Positions 7,759 through 14,915 of a DNA stretch of 64,000 nucleotides are shown piece by piece. Location: positions 3,855-67,854 of the forward strand of contig CAZGYG010000007.1 of NCBI GenBank assembly GCA_964530335.1, read 5' to 3'. This DNA comes from VGDP01 sp964530335 (lineage in GTDB: Bacteria > Pseudomonadota > Alphaproteobacteria > SP197). The notes under the pieces were generated by a model that had not been told where the DNA came from, searched no databases, and saw only the letters and a list, made by a program, of their open reading frames with translations. Each line of letters opens with the position of its first letter. Position 1 is the first letter of the stretch. The translations under genes and the position numbers were made by a program.

Positions 7759-9288
7759 CTAGGGCCACCTTCTGGCGGCGAGCCCGGCCAGCGCTGTGGG
7801 CAGCGCCTCGACCAGGTCCTCGCTGATCATGCCGGGACCGAGCGAAGTCGCCGCCCGGCCGTGCAGCCACGCCGCCGCGGCCGCGGCCGTGAACGCGCCG
7901 AGCCCCTGGGCCATCAGCCCGAGCGCGATCCCCGCCAGCACGTCGCCCGAACCGGCGGTGGCCAGCCACGGCGGCGCGCCGGCCTCGATCACCGCGTCGC
8001 CGTCGGGTGCGGCGATGACCGTGTCCGCGCCCTTGAGCAACACGACCGCGCCCGATTCCTTGGCCGCCGCCCTTGCACGCGCCAGCCGATCGCCCTCGTG
8101 GCGAAAGAGCCGCGCGTACTCGCCGTCGTGGGGCGTCAGCAGCACGTGGGGCCCGAGGCCCCGAGGCGTTGGAACATGGAACAGCGCGCGCGGGTCGTCG
8201 GCGAAGCTGGTCAGCGCGTCGGCGTCCAGCACGGTCGCGCGCCCGCTCCCGAGCACCGCCTCGACGCGGGCCCGTGTCGCCTTGCCTACGCCAGCGCCCG
8301 GCCCGATCAGGATCGCGTTCTTGCGCTCGTCGTCGAGGATGCGCGCGAAGTCCTGGTCGGTCGCGGCGATGAGGGTCATCACCGAGGTCTGGTGCGCGGC
8401 GTGGACCGCGGCCGACTCGGGGCTCGCCACCACGCTCACCAGCCCCGCGCCCGCGCGCAGCGCCGCGCGCGCCGCAAGCCGCCCGGCGCCCGAGGTGGTC
8501 GCGCCGCCGCCCACGACCAGGCCGTGGCCGCGGGCGTACTTGTGGTCCGTTGCGCGGGGCCAGCGCAGCGCCGATTCCCAAAGCTCCGGGCCGTTGATCC
8601 AGGCGTGGGGCGCGATGGTGTCGAGCGCCGCGTCCGGCACGCCGATGTCGGCGACGACGACCTCGCCGCAAAGCTCGCGCCCGGGCAGCAGGACATGTCC
8701 GGGCCTGCGCCGAACAAAGGTTACCGTCAGCCGCGCCGGGCACGCCGTGCCGAGCACGGCGCCGCCGTCCCCGGTCACGCCGCTCGGCAGATCGACGGCG
8801 ACGACCGGCCGGCCCGACGAAGATGCCGCCCCCAGCGCCGCCGCCGCCGCGCCTTCGACCGGGCGGGCAAGCCCCGCGCCGAACAGCGCATCGACGATCA
8901 GCCCGGCGCCGGCGACGACGCGCGGGTGCAGCTCCTCGACAGCGCCCGGCCAACGCGCCGCCATGGCCGCCGCGTCGCCCGCGAGCCGGGTTCGCTCGCC
9001 GAGCAGGGCGACGCGCACCGGCCATCCGGCCTCGGCCAGCCGGCGCGCGACCACGAACCCGTCGCCGCCGTTGTTGCCCGGGCCGCACAGCACCAGGGTG
9101 GGGCACGGCACGAAGCGAACCCGGATCGCGGCGGCCACGGCGCGCCCCGCGTTCTCCATCAGATCGAGCGTGGCCACGCCCAGGGCCGCGGCCGCCCGGT
9201 CCGCGGCGGTGCAGTCCGCGACCGTCAGCAGCGCCGAGCGCGCGACCGGGCGGCGCCCGGCGAGCGATTCAACCCGGGCCGGGATCAC
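7759..9288 (-). CDS. nnr: Bifunctional NAD(P)H-hydrate epimerase / ADP-dependent dehydratase
   Basis: A 509-residue NAD(P)HX repair enzyme. The N-terminal YjeF_N domain (about 20-230) epimerises damaged NAD(P)HX and shows LMENAGRAV, CGPGNNGGDGFVVARRL and DLPSGVTGD. The C-terminal ribokinase-like domain (about 240-505) is the ADP-dependent dehydratase, with LTPHDGEYARLF and the anion-hole motif AGSGDVLAG. Start is GTG at 9288, sharing GTGA with the stop of the upstream methyltransferase gene; the N-terminus is of normal family length from this codon. The stop codon abuts the ATG of the decarboxylase. In many Alphaproteobacteria this gene sits near glnB/glnA; that context is absent here. Confidence 0.95.
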   Translation of the reverse strand: MIPARVESLAGRRPVARSALLTVADCTAADRAAAALGVATLDLMENAGRAVAAAIRVRFVPCPTLVLCGPGNNGGDGFVVARRLAEAGWPVRVALLGERTRLAGDAAAMAARWPGAVEELHPRVVAGAGLIVDALFGAGLARPVEGAAAAALGAASSSGRPVVAVDLPSGVTGDGGAVLGTACPARLTVTFVRRRPGHVLLPGRELCGEVVVADIGVPDAALDTIAPHAWINGPELWESALRWPRATDHKYARGHGLVVGGGATTSGAGRLAARAALRAGAGLVSVVASPESAAVHAAHQTSVMTLIAATDQDFARILDDERKNAILIGPGAGVGKATRARVEAVLGSGRATVLDADALTSFADDPRALFHVPTPRGLGPHVLLTPHDGEYARLFRHEGDRLARARAAAKESGAVVLLKGADTVIAAPDGDAVIEAGAPPWLATAGSGDVLAGIALGLMAQGLGAFTAAAAAAWLHGRAATSLGPGMISEDLVEALPTALAGLAARRWP

Positions 9289-10034
9289 GCCGGGCCGGGA
9301 TCACGGAAGACATCCGCGCGCATCCGGTGCTCCAGGGCGAAGCCGTCGGCGACGCGGCGGGCGTTGAACCGGGCCTCGACCTCCGGTGACGCGACCCGCT
9401 CGCGCGGCAGCGCGTTGTAGCGGGCGCCGACGATCTCGGCGACGAATGCCGCGAAGTCGGGATAGCGGTAGGTCTCGGCGTAGCCGATCGTGCGCCGGCG
9501 TCCGAACCGCGGTTCGGCGCGCTTGAGCGCGGCCTGCGCCGCCTGGCGCACCGCGGTCTCGTCGTGGAACGGCCGGGACACCTCGGCGTAGGCGCACTCG
9601 ATCTCGGGCTCCAGCACGATCAGGGCGCCGCCTGGGGCGAGCACGCGGCGCGCCTCGGCCAGCGCCGCGTCCATGGCCTCGACCGGGACATGGTGCAGCG
9701 AGCTGCCGAACACCACCGCGTCGAGCGAGCCGTCCGGTGTGGGCAGGTTCTGGGCCACGCCGGACAGGAAACGCACGCCCGGCTCCGGCGCGGCCGCGTT
9801 GTCCGCGGCTTGCTGGGGTTCCGGATCGACCGCCAGGACCGTCGCGCCCAAACGTGCGAGCCCCCGCGCCAGCGCTCCCTTGCCGCAACCCACGTCGGCG
9901 AACGCCCGGCCCTTGGGCGGCACCAGCCGCGTGACCACGGTCAGGTCGTCGCTCGCGCCCCAGTTCTCGACCGTATCCATGGCCTCGACCGTATCCATGG
10001 CCTCGCCCGTATCCATGGCCTCGCCCGTGTTCAT
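9285..10034 (-). CDS. Class I SAM-dependent methyltransferase
   Basis: A 249-residue SAM methyltransferase of the UbiE/Methyltransf_11 type. SAM-binding motif I is FADVGCGKGALARGL and motif II/III regions include VLAVDPE and LDAVVFGSSLHHV; the substrate is not evident. The N-terminus is built of a four-fold MDT(G/V)EA-type repeat, so four in-frame ATG codons (residues 1, 7, 13, 19) could each start translation; only the outermost has a weak AGGT-type Shine-Dalgarno sequence. The conserved domain starts after the repeat, so a shorter start would cost nothing. It is the first gene of the operon leading to nnr, malonyl-CoA decarboxylase and the oxygenase fusion. Confidence 0.85.
   Translation of the reverse strand: MNTGEAMDTGEAMDTVEAMDTVENWGASDDLTVVTRLVPPKGRAFADVGCGKGALARGLARLGATVLAVDPEPQQAADNAAAPEPGVRFLSGVAQNLPTPDGSLDAVVFGSSLHHVPVEAMDAALAEARRVLAPGGALIVLEPEIECAYAEVSRPFHDETAVRQAAQAALKRAEPRFGRRRTIGYAETYRYPDFAAFVAEIVGARYNALPRERVASPEVEARFNARRVADGFALEHRMRADVFRDPGPA
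9966..10034. repeat. 18-bp tandem repeat (about four units) at methyltransferase start
   Basis: Two identical units (9966-9983, 9984-10001), a third with one change (10002-10019), and a fourth diverged unit that contains the annotated start codon. Every unit carries an in-frame ATG on the minus strand. The sequence just upstream (ATGGACGCGATCTAG on the minus strand) looks like a further decayed unit ending in a stop codon. Confidence 0.9.
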
Positions 10035-10095
10035 GACCTAGATCGCGTCCATCGCTCTCTCGGTTGCACGATAGCGAAGCTGCTAGGATGTTGCC

Positions 10096-10656
10096 ATGCG
10101 TCGCGCCACAGCCCTGGTTGCCCTGGTCGCCCTGCTCGCCCTCGCCCCCGGCGCGGCCCGCGCCGACGAGGCGCTCAGCGGCGCCGCCTGGGCCGCGTCT
10201 GGCGACACGCTGGTGATCGGCCAGACGATCGTGCGCCTGCGCGGCATCGACGCGGCCGAAAGCGACCAGTCGTGCCAGCGCGGCGCGGAAACCTGGCCGT
10301 GCGGCGCCGAGGCGACGGCCGAACTCGACCGCCTGATCGCCGATCGCGTCGTGACCTGCGGTCAACTCGAATCAATCAGCGCCCAGACGATGGCGGCCCG
10401 ATGCGCCGCGGGGGGCGTCGACCTGGCCGAGCGCATGGCGGCGTCGGGCTTCGCCTTCGCCGAGCCGGGCGCCGATCCGGCCTACGCGGCGGCCGAGGCC
10501 GCGGCCAGGGACGCGGCGCGCGGCATGTGGTCGGGCACGTTCATGGCCCCGGCGAAGTGGCGCCAGGTCGCCGGCTGCAGTTGCTCCGCGCGCAAGAAGG
10601 CGTTCATGCGCAACACTGAAAGCGCGCCCGAACCCTCTGACCTGCCGACGAATTAA
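10096..10656 (+). CDS. Secreted staphylococcal-nuclease-like protein, likely altered catalysis
   Basis: A 186-residue exported protein: signal peptide about residues 1-23 (charged MRR, hydrophobic core, cleavage after ARA). The rest is an SNase-like OB fold. The pattern R47, D52, E55 (VRLRGIDAAE) matches staphylococcal nuclease R35, D40, E43 in spacing, but the position of the third catalytic arginine (R87 in the reference) appears to be Gln97 (AQTMAARC). Extra cysteines (C60, C69, C88, C103 and C-terminal CSC) are compatible with periplasmic disulphides. Family relatives in Rhizobiales and Rhodospirillales are called thermonuclease family proteins. Activity as a nuclease is doubtful. The gene is divergent from the methyltransferase operon with a 61-bp gap. 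Confidence 0.8.
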   Translation: MRRATALVALVALLALAPGAARADEALSGAAWAASGDTLVIGQTIVRLRGIDAAESDQSCQRGAETWPCGAEATAELDRLIADRVVTCGQLESISAQTMAARCAAGGVDLAERMAASGFAFAEPGADPAYAAAEAAARDAARGMWSGTFMAPAKWRQVAGCSCSARKKAFMRNTESAPEPSDLPTN

Positions 10657-10698
10657 GGTCGGGGCTCGCAGGTTGCGCCCAGCGCGCGGTTCGCCGCT

Positions 10699-11715
10699 TC
10701 AGGAACGTTCTTGGCTGCGCCTTGGTGTCGTCGACGCGGCGTGCGCTCTTCGCCACATCCCGGGCGGAACGCCTACCGTCTTTTTGAACGCGCGATTGAA
10801 GGCGGCTTCCGATTCATAGCCCACTTCCGCCGCAGCTTGGGCCACGTTCATGCCGGGCCGTTCCAGCAAGCGCGCCGAGAGCTGCAGCCGCCAATTGCTA
10901 AGGTAGTGCATCGGCGGAGTTCCCATCAGCTCGGTGAAACGCACGGCAAACGCCGTTCGCGACATGCCGACTTCGCGCGCCAAACCTTCGAGAGTCCACG
11001 GTGCCGCCGGTTGCCCGTGCATCAGCTTGAGGGCCGTCCCAATCGAACGGTCGCGCAGACCCGCGAGCCAACCCTTGGACTGCTCCGGCAAGCCGTCGAT
11101 GTATTGGCGTATGGCCATCAGAAACATGAGTTCGCTCAATTTGGAGAGGATGGATTCACCACCGTCGTGCGGGCTTTCGCATTCGCGCAAAGCGAGGCGA
11201 ACGAGATCCGATGTAAGGCGGCCATCGTCGCTATGTTGCCTCAGATGCAAGAGACGAGGCAGCGCGCCCAGGATCGGGTTGAAGGGTCTCGCGTCACAGC
11301 CTAGGTAACCGCACACGAAACGCGCCGGCTCGCCCGCGCCGCCGAGCTCGTTCAAGACGAAGGGTAAAGGTCTATCTGTTGGCCGATAATAGAGATCGAG
11401 ATCGGGCTCCGCGCGTTTGCCTCGCTCGCTGCCCATGCAATGGGCGTCGCCGCCCGCTAAGATCACCGCGTCGCCCGCCTCCATGCGAACCGCCGGTTCG
11501 GAACCGTCCGCCAGCTGCACCCAGCACCAACCGTCCATCATGATATGGAAGGCGATCACGTGTTCGAATTCGGGCATCACCTTGGCGGACACGGTGGACG
11601 TCGATGGCGTCCCCCCCACCCAAGGCGCGCGGGCACGGACGTCGAAATAGACCGCCCCGGTCAGGCGGACCACGCGCAGGACATCCGACAAGACGTCCAA
11701 GGAAGCCTCCGCCAT
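10699..11715 (-). CDS. AraC-family transcriptional regulator
   Basis: A 338-residue regulator with an N-terminal cupin sensor (AraC cupin_6 type, about 1-190) and a C-terminal double helix-turn-helix domain (about 225-325). The second helix-turn-helix carries the family signature (VAQAAAEVGYESEAAFNRAFKK, with conserved GY-S-x-FxRxFKK pattern). It is divergent from the FAD oxidase gene 143 bp away, the usual arrangement for a regulator and its target. Base composition is visibly less GC-rich than neighbours, as is that of the oxidase, suggesting they arrived together. Start ATG 11713-11715 on the minus strand; the inducer is unknown. Confidence 0.92.
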   Translation of the reverse strand: MAEASLDVLSDVLRVVRLTGAVYFDVRARAPWVGGTPSTSTVSAKVMPEFEHVIAFHIMMDGWCWVQLADGSEPAVRMEAGDAVILAGGDAHCMGSERGKRAEPDLDLYYRPTDRPLPFVLNELGGAGEPARFVCGYLGCDARPFNPILGALPRLLHLRQHSDDGRLTSDLVRLALRECESPHDGGESILSKLSELMFLMAIRQYIDGLPEQSKGWLAGLRDRSIGTALKLMHGQPAAPWTLEGLAREVGMSRTAFAVRFTELMGTPPMHYLSNWRLQLSARLLERPGMNVAQAAAEVGYESEAAFNRAFKKTVGVPPGMWRRAHAASTTPRRSQERS

Positions 11716-11734
11716 GCACGCTCGATCAAGTAAT

Positions 11735-11845
11735 TTGGACGATAGGGCAATTGACTGGACGCCGCAGCAAGAATCATCGAAACGAAGTCATGGCGATGCG
11801 GTGCGCGGCCCGCTAGCGTGCAAACCCGTTCAACACTTGCGTCCA
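11735..11845. promoter_or_regulatory. Candidate AraC-type operator in divergent promoter region
   Basis: Between the two divergent start codons the hexamer TGGACG occurs twice in the same orientation at 11736-11741 and 11756-11761, exactly 20 bp apart (about two helical turns), and once inverted at 11840-11845 just before the oxidase start. AraC-family proteins bind direct half-sites about two turns apart, so this is a plausible operator. It is a pattern seen by eye and no footprint or comparison supports it. Confidence 0.35.
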
Positions 11846-11858
11846 AGGACTCGAAGCC

Positions 11859-13244
11859 ATGACCGACGACCGAGCGATCTCGACGTTCAAGCAAGGCTTC
11901 CGCGGCGACGCTCTGGAATCGGCCGACGCCGGATATGACGAAGCGCGCAAGCTCTATAACGGCATGATCGACAAGCGTCCGCGGCTCATCGCGCGCTGCG
12001 CCGACGCCGCCGACGTCATCGCCGCAGTGAATTTCGGCCGTGACGAGGGGCTCCCGATCGCGATCCGCGGCGGCGGTCATAGTGGGCCGGGTCTCGGCTC
12101 GTGCAATGACGGAATCGTGGTCGACTTGTCCGGCCTGAAGGGTGTGCGCGTCGATCCCAAGGAGCGCACCGTGCGCGTCGAACCCGGCTGCACGCAGGGC
12201 GATGTGGAGCACGCCGCGCATACGTTCGGTCTCGCCGTGCCGGCGGGCATCGTGGGCTCGACCGGCGTCGCCGGGCTCACGCTCGGCGGCGGCACGGGCT
12301 ATCTCACGCGGGCGCATGGCCTCACGATCGACAATCTCATCGAGGCGGACGTCGTTCTGGCCGACGGACGTTTCGTGACCGCGAGCGAAAAAGAGAACGC
12401 CGACTTGCTTTGGGCGCTCAAGGGCGGCGGCGGCAATTTCGGGGTGGTGACGAGCTTTCTTTTTCGCGCGCACCCCGTGAAGGATGTCTACGCCGGACCG
12501 ATCTTCTGGGACGCTGTGCACGCCAAGGAGATCATGCGCTTCTACCGCGACTTCTTGCCGATGGCGCCGGAAAAATTGTGTCCCTTCCTCGGGTTGAAGA
12601 TGGTGCCGGCGACCGCGCCCTTCCCGGAGGAGCACTGGGGCAAGCCTGCTTGCGCGCTGGTCTCCTGTTACAACGGCCCCAAGTCCGAAGGCGAAAAAGC
12701 GATGGCGCCCGTGCGCGACGCACTGCCGGCGCCGATGTTCGACTGGATGGGCGAGATGCCGTTCACGGCAGTTCAAAGCTTGTTCGATCCGCTGTTGCCC
12801 AAAGGGTTGCAGTGGTATTGGAAGGGCGATTTCGTGAAGGACCTTTCCGACGCCGCGATCGACAGGCATATCGAACAGTCGTCGAAATCGGTCGGCGCCC
12901 TTTCGCTCATGCACCTCTACCCCATTGACGGTGCGGTTCACCGCGTGGCGTCGGACGCCACGGCATGGAGCGCTCGCGACGCCACCTGGTCCATGGTGAT
13001 CGCGGCGATCGATCCCGACCCGAACAAGGCCGAAGCGCTGAAAAAATGGGGACGCGCCTATTGGGAGGCGGTCCATCCGTACAATCTCGGCGGCGCGTAC
13101 GTGAACTTCATGGACGCGGACGAAAACGCCGGTCGCATCCAGGCTAGCTACGGCGCCAATTACGCCCGCCTCGCCCGTGTGAAAAAGAAGTTCGATCCCG
13201 ACAATCTGTTCCGCGTCAACCAGAACATTCCACCCGCCGCGTGA
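11859..13244 (+). CDS. FAD-binding oxidoreductase, berberine-bridge-enzyme type
   Basis: A 461-residue PCMH-type flavoprotein oxidase. The FAD domain has IRGGGHSGPG with His74, the usual site of 8-alpha-histidyl FAD attachment, and the glycine-rich GGGTGYLTR motif. The second covalent cysteine of bicovalent family members is absent (AGIVGSTG at that place), so single covalent linkage is expected. The C-terminal BBE segment ends in VKKKFDPDNLFRVNQNI, the family hallmark. No signal peptide, so cytosolic. Substrates in this family are alcohols, sugars or alkaloid-like compounds and cannot be read from sequence. Likely controlled by the divergent AraC regulator. Lower GC and more A/T-ending codons than surrounding genes suggest horizontal acquisition. 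Confidence 0.92.
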   Translation: MTDDRAISTFKQGFRGDALESADAGYDEARKLYNGMIDKRPRLIARCADAADVIAAVNFGRDEGLPIAIRGGGHSGPGLGSCNDGIVVDLSGLKGVRVDPKERTVRVEPGCTQGDVEHAAHTFGLAVPAGIVGSTGVAGLTLGGGTGYLTRAHGLTIDNLIEADVVLADGRFVTASEKENADLLWALKGGGGNFGVVTSFLFRAHPVKDVYAGPIFWDAVHAKEIMRFYRDFLPMAPEKLCPFLGLKMVPATAPFPEEHWGKPACALVSCYNGPKSEGEKAMAPVRDALPAPMFDWMGEMPFTAVQSLFDPLLPKGLQWYWKGDFVKDLSDAAIDRHIEQSSKSVGALSLMHLYPIDGAVHRVASDATAWSARDATWSMVIAAIDPDPNKAEALKKWGRAYWEAVHPYNLGGAYVNFMDADENAGRIQASYGANYARLARVKKKFDPDNLFRVNQNIPPAA

Positions 13245-13280
13245 CGCCAAACTTGCTGTCACGAAAAAGGAAAAAGGGGG

Positions 13281-13368
13281 AAAAGGGGACGCTTCCCGTT
13301 TTTCAGCTTGCCCGGCCGGTGGTCACCCCGCGTTTCGCCAGCGGGGAAAAAGGGGACGCTACCCTTTT
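13281..13368. repeat. Two copies of an AAAAGGGGACGCT-CCCTTTT hairpin repeat
   Basis: Two short hairpins (13281-13303 and about 13347-13368) share the form AAAAGGG-GACGCT(T/A)-CCC-TTTT and are separated by CACCCCGCGTTTCGCCAGCG. They lie just after the FAD-oxidase stop codon and could also act as terminators in either direction, since both arms end in A/T runs. A third copy, with the same CACCCCGCGTTTCG companion, lies at 14013-14064. Confidence 0.75.
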
Positions 13369-13373
13369 CTCCC

Positions 13374-13745
13374 TCATTCCTCGCGGTCGCGCAGGTGTAT
13401 CCGCACCCGGCCGGGCTCGACGATCCACAGCGAGCCGACAACCGAGCGGGTCTCCAGGACAGCCAGAAAGTCCCTCAGGCGGTCCAGAATGGACGGAACG
13501 CTGGCGCGCGGCCCAACCTCCAGGACAATCACGCCCACGCTCCGCTCGGGCGGAAATCGGGTCACCTGGCCGAAATCGCGATCGAGCGTGATGAGCGCCC
13601 TGCCCTCGCTCGCGCACGCCGCGAACAACTCCTAGTCCGCGGCTCCCCCGAGGCCCTGGTCTCGTACTGTCGTCACATCGTGCCCGGAAGCGCGCAAGAA
13701 CGCCAGACCGCGGCGTCCGATGTTCCCGTCGAGCTTGAATTTCAC
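13374..13745 (-). pseudogene. DUF5615 PIN-like toxin gene interrupted by an amber codon
   Basis: Read from GTG at 13745 the frame gives a DUF5615 (PIN-like, Mut7-C-related) toxin: MKFKLDGNIGRRGLAFLRASG, then TTVRDQGLGGAAD, then a TAG stop at 13634-13632, and then, still in frame, ELFAACASEGRALITLDRDFG to 13374. Apart from this single stop, everything matches the family, including the conserved acidic LDRDFG motif. The GTG start overlaps the antitoxin stop as GTGA. A short product could in theory restart at TTG 13628, but it would lack the N-terminal catalytic Asp region. I read it as a recently inactivated toxin; a sequencing error or suppression would restore it. Confidence 0.8.
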
Positions 13746-13984
13746 GCTTGCCCGGCGACCGGTACCGGCACGATGCGCTCGCGCGAAACCTCGGCGCCGT
13801 AGGCGATCGCGGCCAGCACGTCCTCATGGATGAGCTGCGGGTACTCGGCCAAGAGCTCCGCCTCGGTCATCCCGGCGGCGAGCAAGTCAAGCAGCAGCGA
13901 GACCCAGATGCGCGTGCCCTTGACGCATGGCTTGCCGCCGCAGATTTCCGGGTCAATTGTGATTCGTTCGAGCAGCGCGTTCAT
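13742..13984 (-). CDS. DUF433 antitoxin
   Basis: An 80-residue DUF433 protein with the family core ITIDPEICGGKPCVKGTRI followed by a helix-turn-helix-like segment (LLAAGMTEAELLAEYPQL). DUF433 proteins pair with DUF5615 PIN-like toxins as type II toxin-antitoxin systems; the antitoxin comes first, as here, and its stop overlaps the toxin start. ATG 13984 (MNALLERITIDPE) is preferred over an alternative start 12 bp upstream because it matches the family's usual N-terminus. The antitoxin is intact although its partner is broken. Confidence 0.85.
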   Translation of the reverse strand: MNALLERITIDPEICGGKPCVKGTRIWVSLLLDLLAAGMTEAELLAEYPQLIHEDVLAAIAYGAEVSRERIVPVPVAGQA

Positions 13985-14012
13985 TGCCGATCCCAAGTCC
14001 TCGCGGCATAGG

Positions 14013-14064
14013 AAAAACGGGACGCTTCCCTTTTCTCCGCCCCTACGCCCTTCGTCACCCCGCG
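14013..14064. repeat. Third copy of the AAAA-GGGACGCT-CCCTTTT hairpin repeat
   Basis: Hairpin AAAACGGGACGCTTCCCTTTT at 14013-14034 followed by CACCCCGCGTTTCG near 14056, the same two blocks in the opposite order of spacing to those at 13281-13368. Copies therefore bracket the toxin-antitoxin remnant on both sides. Confidence 0.7.
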
Positions 14065-14104
14065 TTTCGATAGCGGCCTCGACGCCGTACCCTGCCCGGA
14101 AAAT

Positions 14105-14181
14105 TGGTCGGAGCGGCGAGATTTGAACTCGCGACCCCCAGTCCCCCAGACTGGTGCGCTACCAGGCTGCGCTACGCTCCG
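14105..14181 (-). tRNA. tRNA-Pro (anticodon GGG)
   Basis: On the minus strand: 7-bp acceptor stem CGGAGCG/CGCTCCG, anticodon arm CCAGT-CTGGGGG-ACTGG with anticodon GGG, T arm with TTCAAAT loop, discriminator A and encoded CCA; 77 nt in all. It lies between the repeat-rich accessory segment and the conserved MerR-ihfA-fabH cluster. Confidence 0.95.
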
Positions 14182-14235
14182 AACCCCGTTCGCTTAGAGA
14201 CCGTTGAGAATGTATGGACTAGAAGCAGGCATGAC

Positions 14236-14316
14236 CGTCATGCCCGGCCTCGTGCCGGGCATCCACGTCTTTCTTGATCGCAGGCGTGGATGGCCGGGTC
14301 AAGCCCGGCCATGACG
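14236..14316. repeat. REP-type palindrome (CGTCATGCCCGGCC...GGCCATGACG)
   Basis: Two 32-bp arms (14236-14267 and 14285-14316) are near-perfect inverted copies with internal compensating changes, separated by 17 bp. Each arm is itself a small palindrome. This is the well-known alphaproteobacterial intergenic repeat built around CCCGGC / ATCCACG. It does not code for protein. Confidence 0.85.
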
Positions 14317-14364
14317 CGTTCGTATTGAGCAGCGGTCAGCGTCAACGACCTCATCCTCATCCCC

Positions 14365-14465
14365 GCCCCCTCACACTTCCCTCTCCCCCGCGCCTTGCGG
14401 GGGGAGAGGGTTGCGTAGGGTTGGCGCGGCGCAGCCGCGCCCTACCCGAAGCTGGGTGAGGGGGG
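14365..14465. repeat. Second REP-type composite palindrome
   Basis: Nested inverted repeats: outer CCCCCTCACA / GTGAGGGGG, inner CCCTCTCCCCC / GGGGGAGAGGG, and a GTAGGGTTGGCGCGG / CCGCGCCCTAC stem-loop. Together with the preceding palindrome it fills the 303-bp gap between tRNA-Pro and the MerR gene, in which I see no gene. Similar CCTCTCCCC/GGTGAGGGG repeats are common in Proteobacteria. Confidence 0.75.
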
Positions 14466-14492
14466 CGACTCCCCTTTCGTTGCAACCCGCCC

Positions 14493-14915
14493 TCAGCCCT
14501 CGCCGAGCAATCGGCGGATGGCTACCAGTTCCTCGCGCAGCGCCTTGAGGTGCCGCCGGGTCTCGGCCGCGTCCGGATCTTGCGCGGCGGGTGTCGGCAT
14601 CACCGGCGGGGCGGGCCGGCCGCGCTGGCTGCTCTGGCGCAGCAGCTTCTGCGCCCCCTTGATGGTGTAGCCCTCGGAGTAGAGCAGGCTCTTGACCCGG
14701 CGCAGGATGTCGATGTCGTCCGGGCGGTAATAGCGCCGGCCGCCGCCGCGCTTCAGCGGGCGGATCTGGCTGAACTTGGTCTCCCAGAAGCGCAGCACGT
14801 GCTGCGGCACGCCCAGTTCCTCGGCGACCTCGCTGATCGTGCGAAACGCGCTCGCCGCCTTCACGGACCGCTCGGGTTCGGCGTTGCGTCCTTCGAACGG
14901 CAGTTCGTCGCTCAC
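14493..14915 (-). CDS. MerR-family transcriptional regulator
   Basis: A 140-residue MerR-type DNA-binding protein. The winged helix-turn-helix (about 24-95) shows ISEVAEELGVPQHVLRFWETKF and GRRYYRPDDIDIL, the family signature. The C-terminus is short with no effector-binding cysteines or ligand domain. In Alphaproteobacteria this gene regularly follows ihfA, and here its ATG overlaps the ihfA stop by 4 nt, so it is translated with IHF. Its targets are not known to me. Confidence 0.92.
   Translation of the reverse strand: MSDELPFEGRNAEPERSVKAASAFRTISEVAEELGVPQHVLRFWETKFSQIRPLKRGGGRRYYRPDDIDILRRVKSLLYSEGYTIKGAQKLLRQSSQRGRPAPPVMPTPAAQDPDAAETRRHLKALREELVAIRRLLGEG

Noticed and set aside
10657..14181. 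An integrated genomic island using tRNA-Pro as attachment site
   Set aside because: No integrase gene is present and no repeat of the tRNA 3' end was seen at the far side. The interval looks accessory but its mode of arrival is not shown.
14236..14465. A CRISPR array
   Set aside because: The repeats are single palindromes, not regularly spaced direct repeats with unique spacers, and no cas gene is present.
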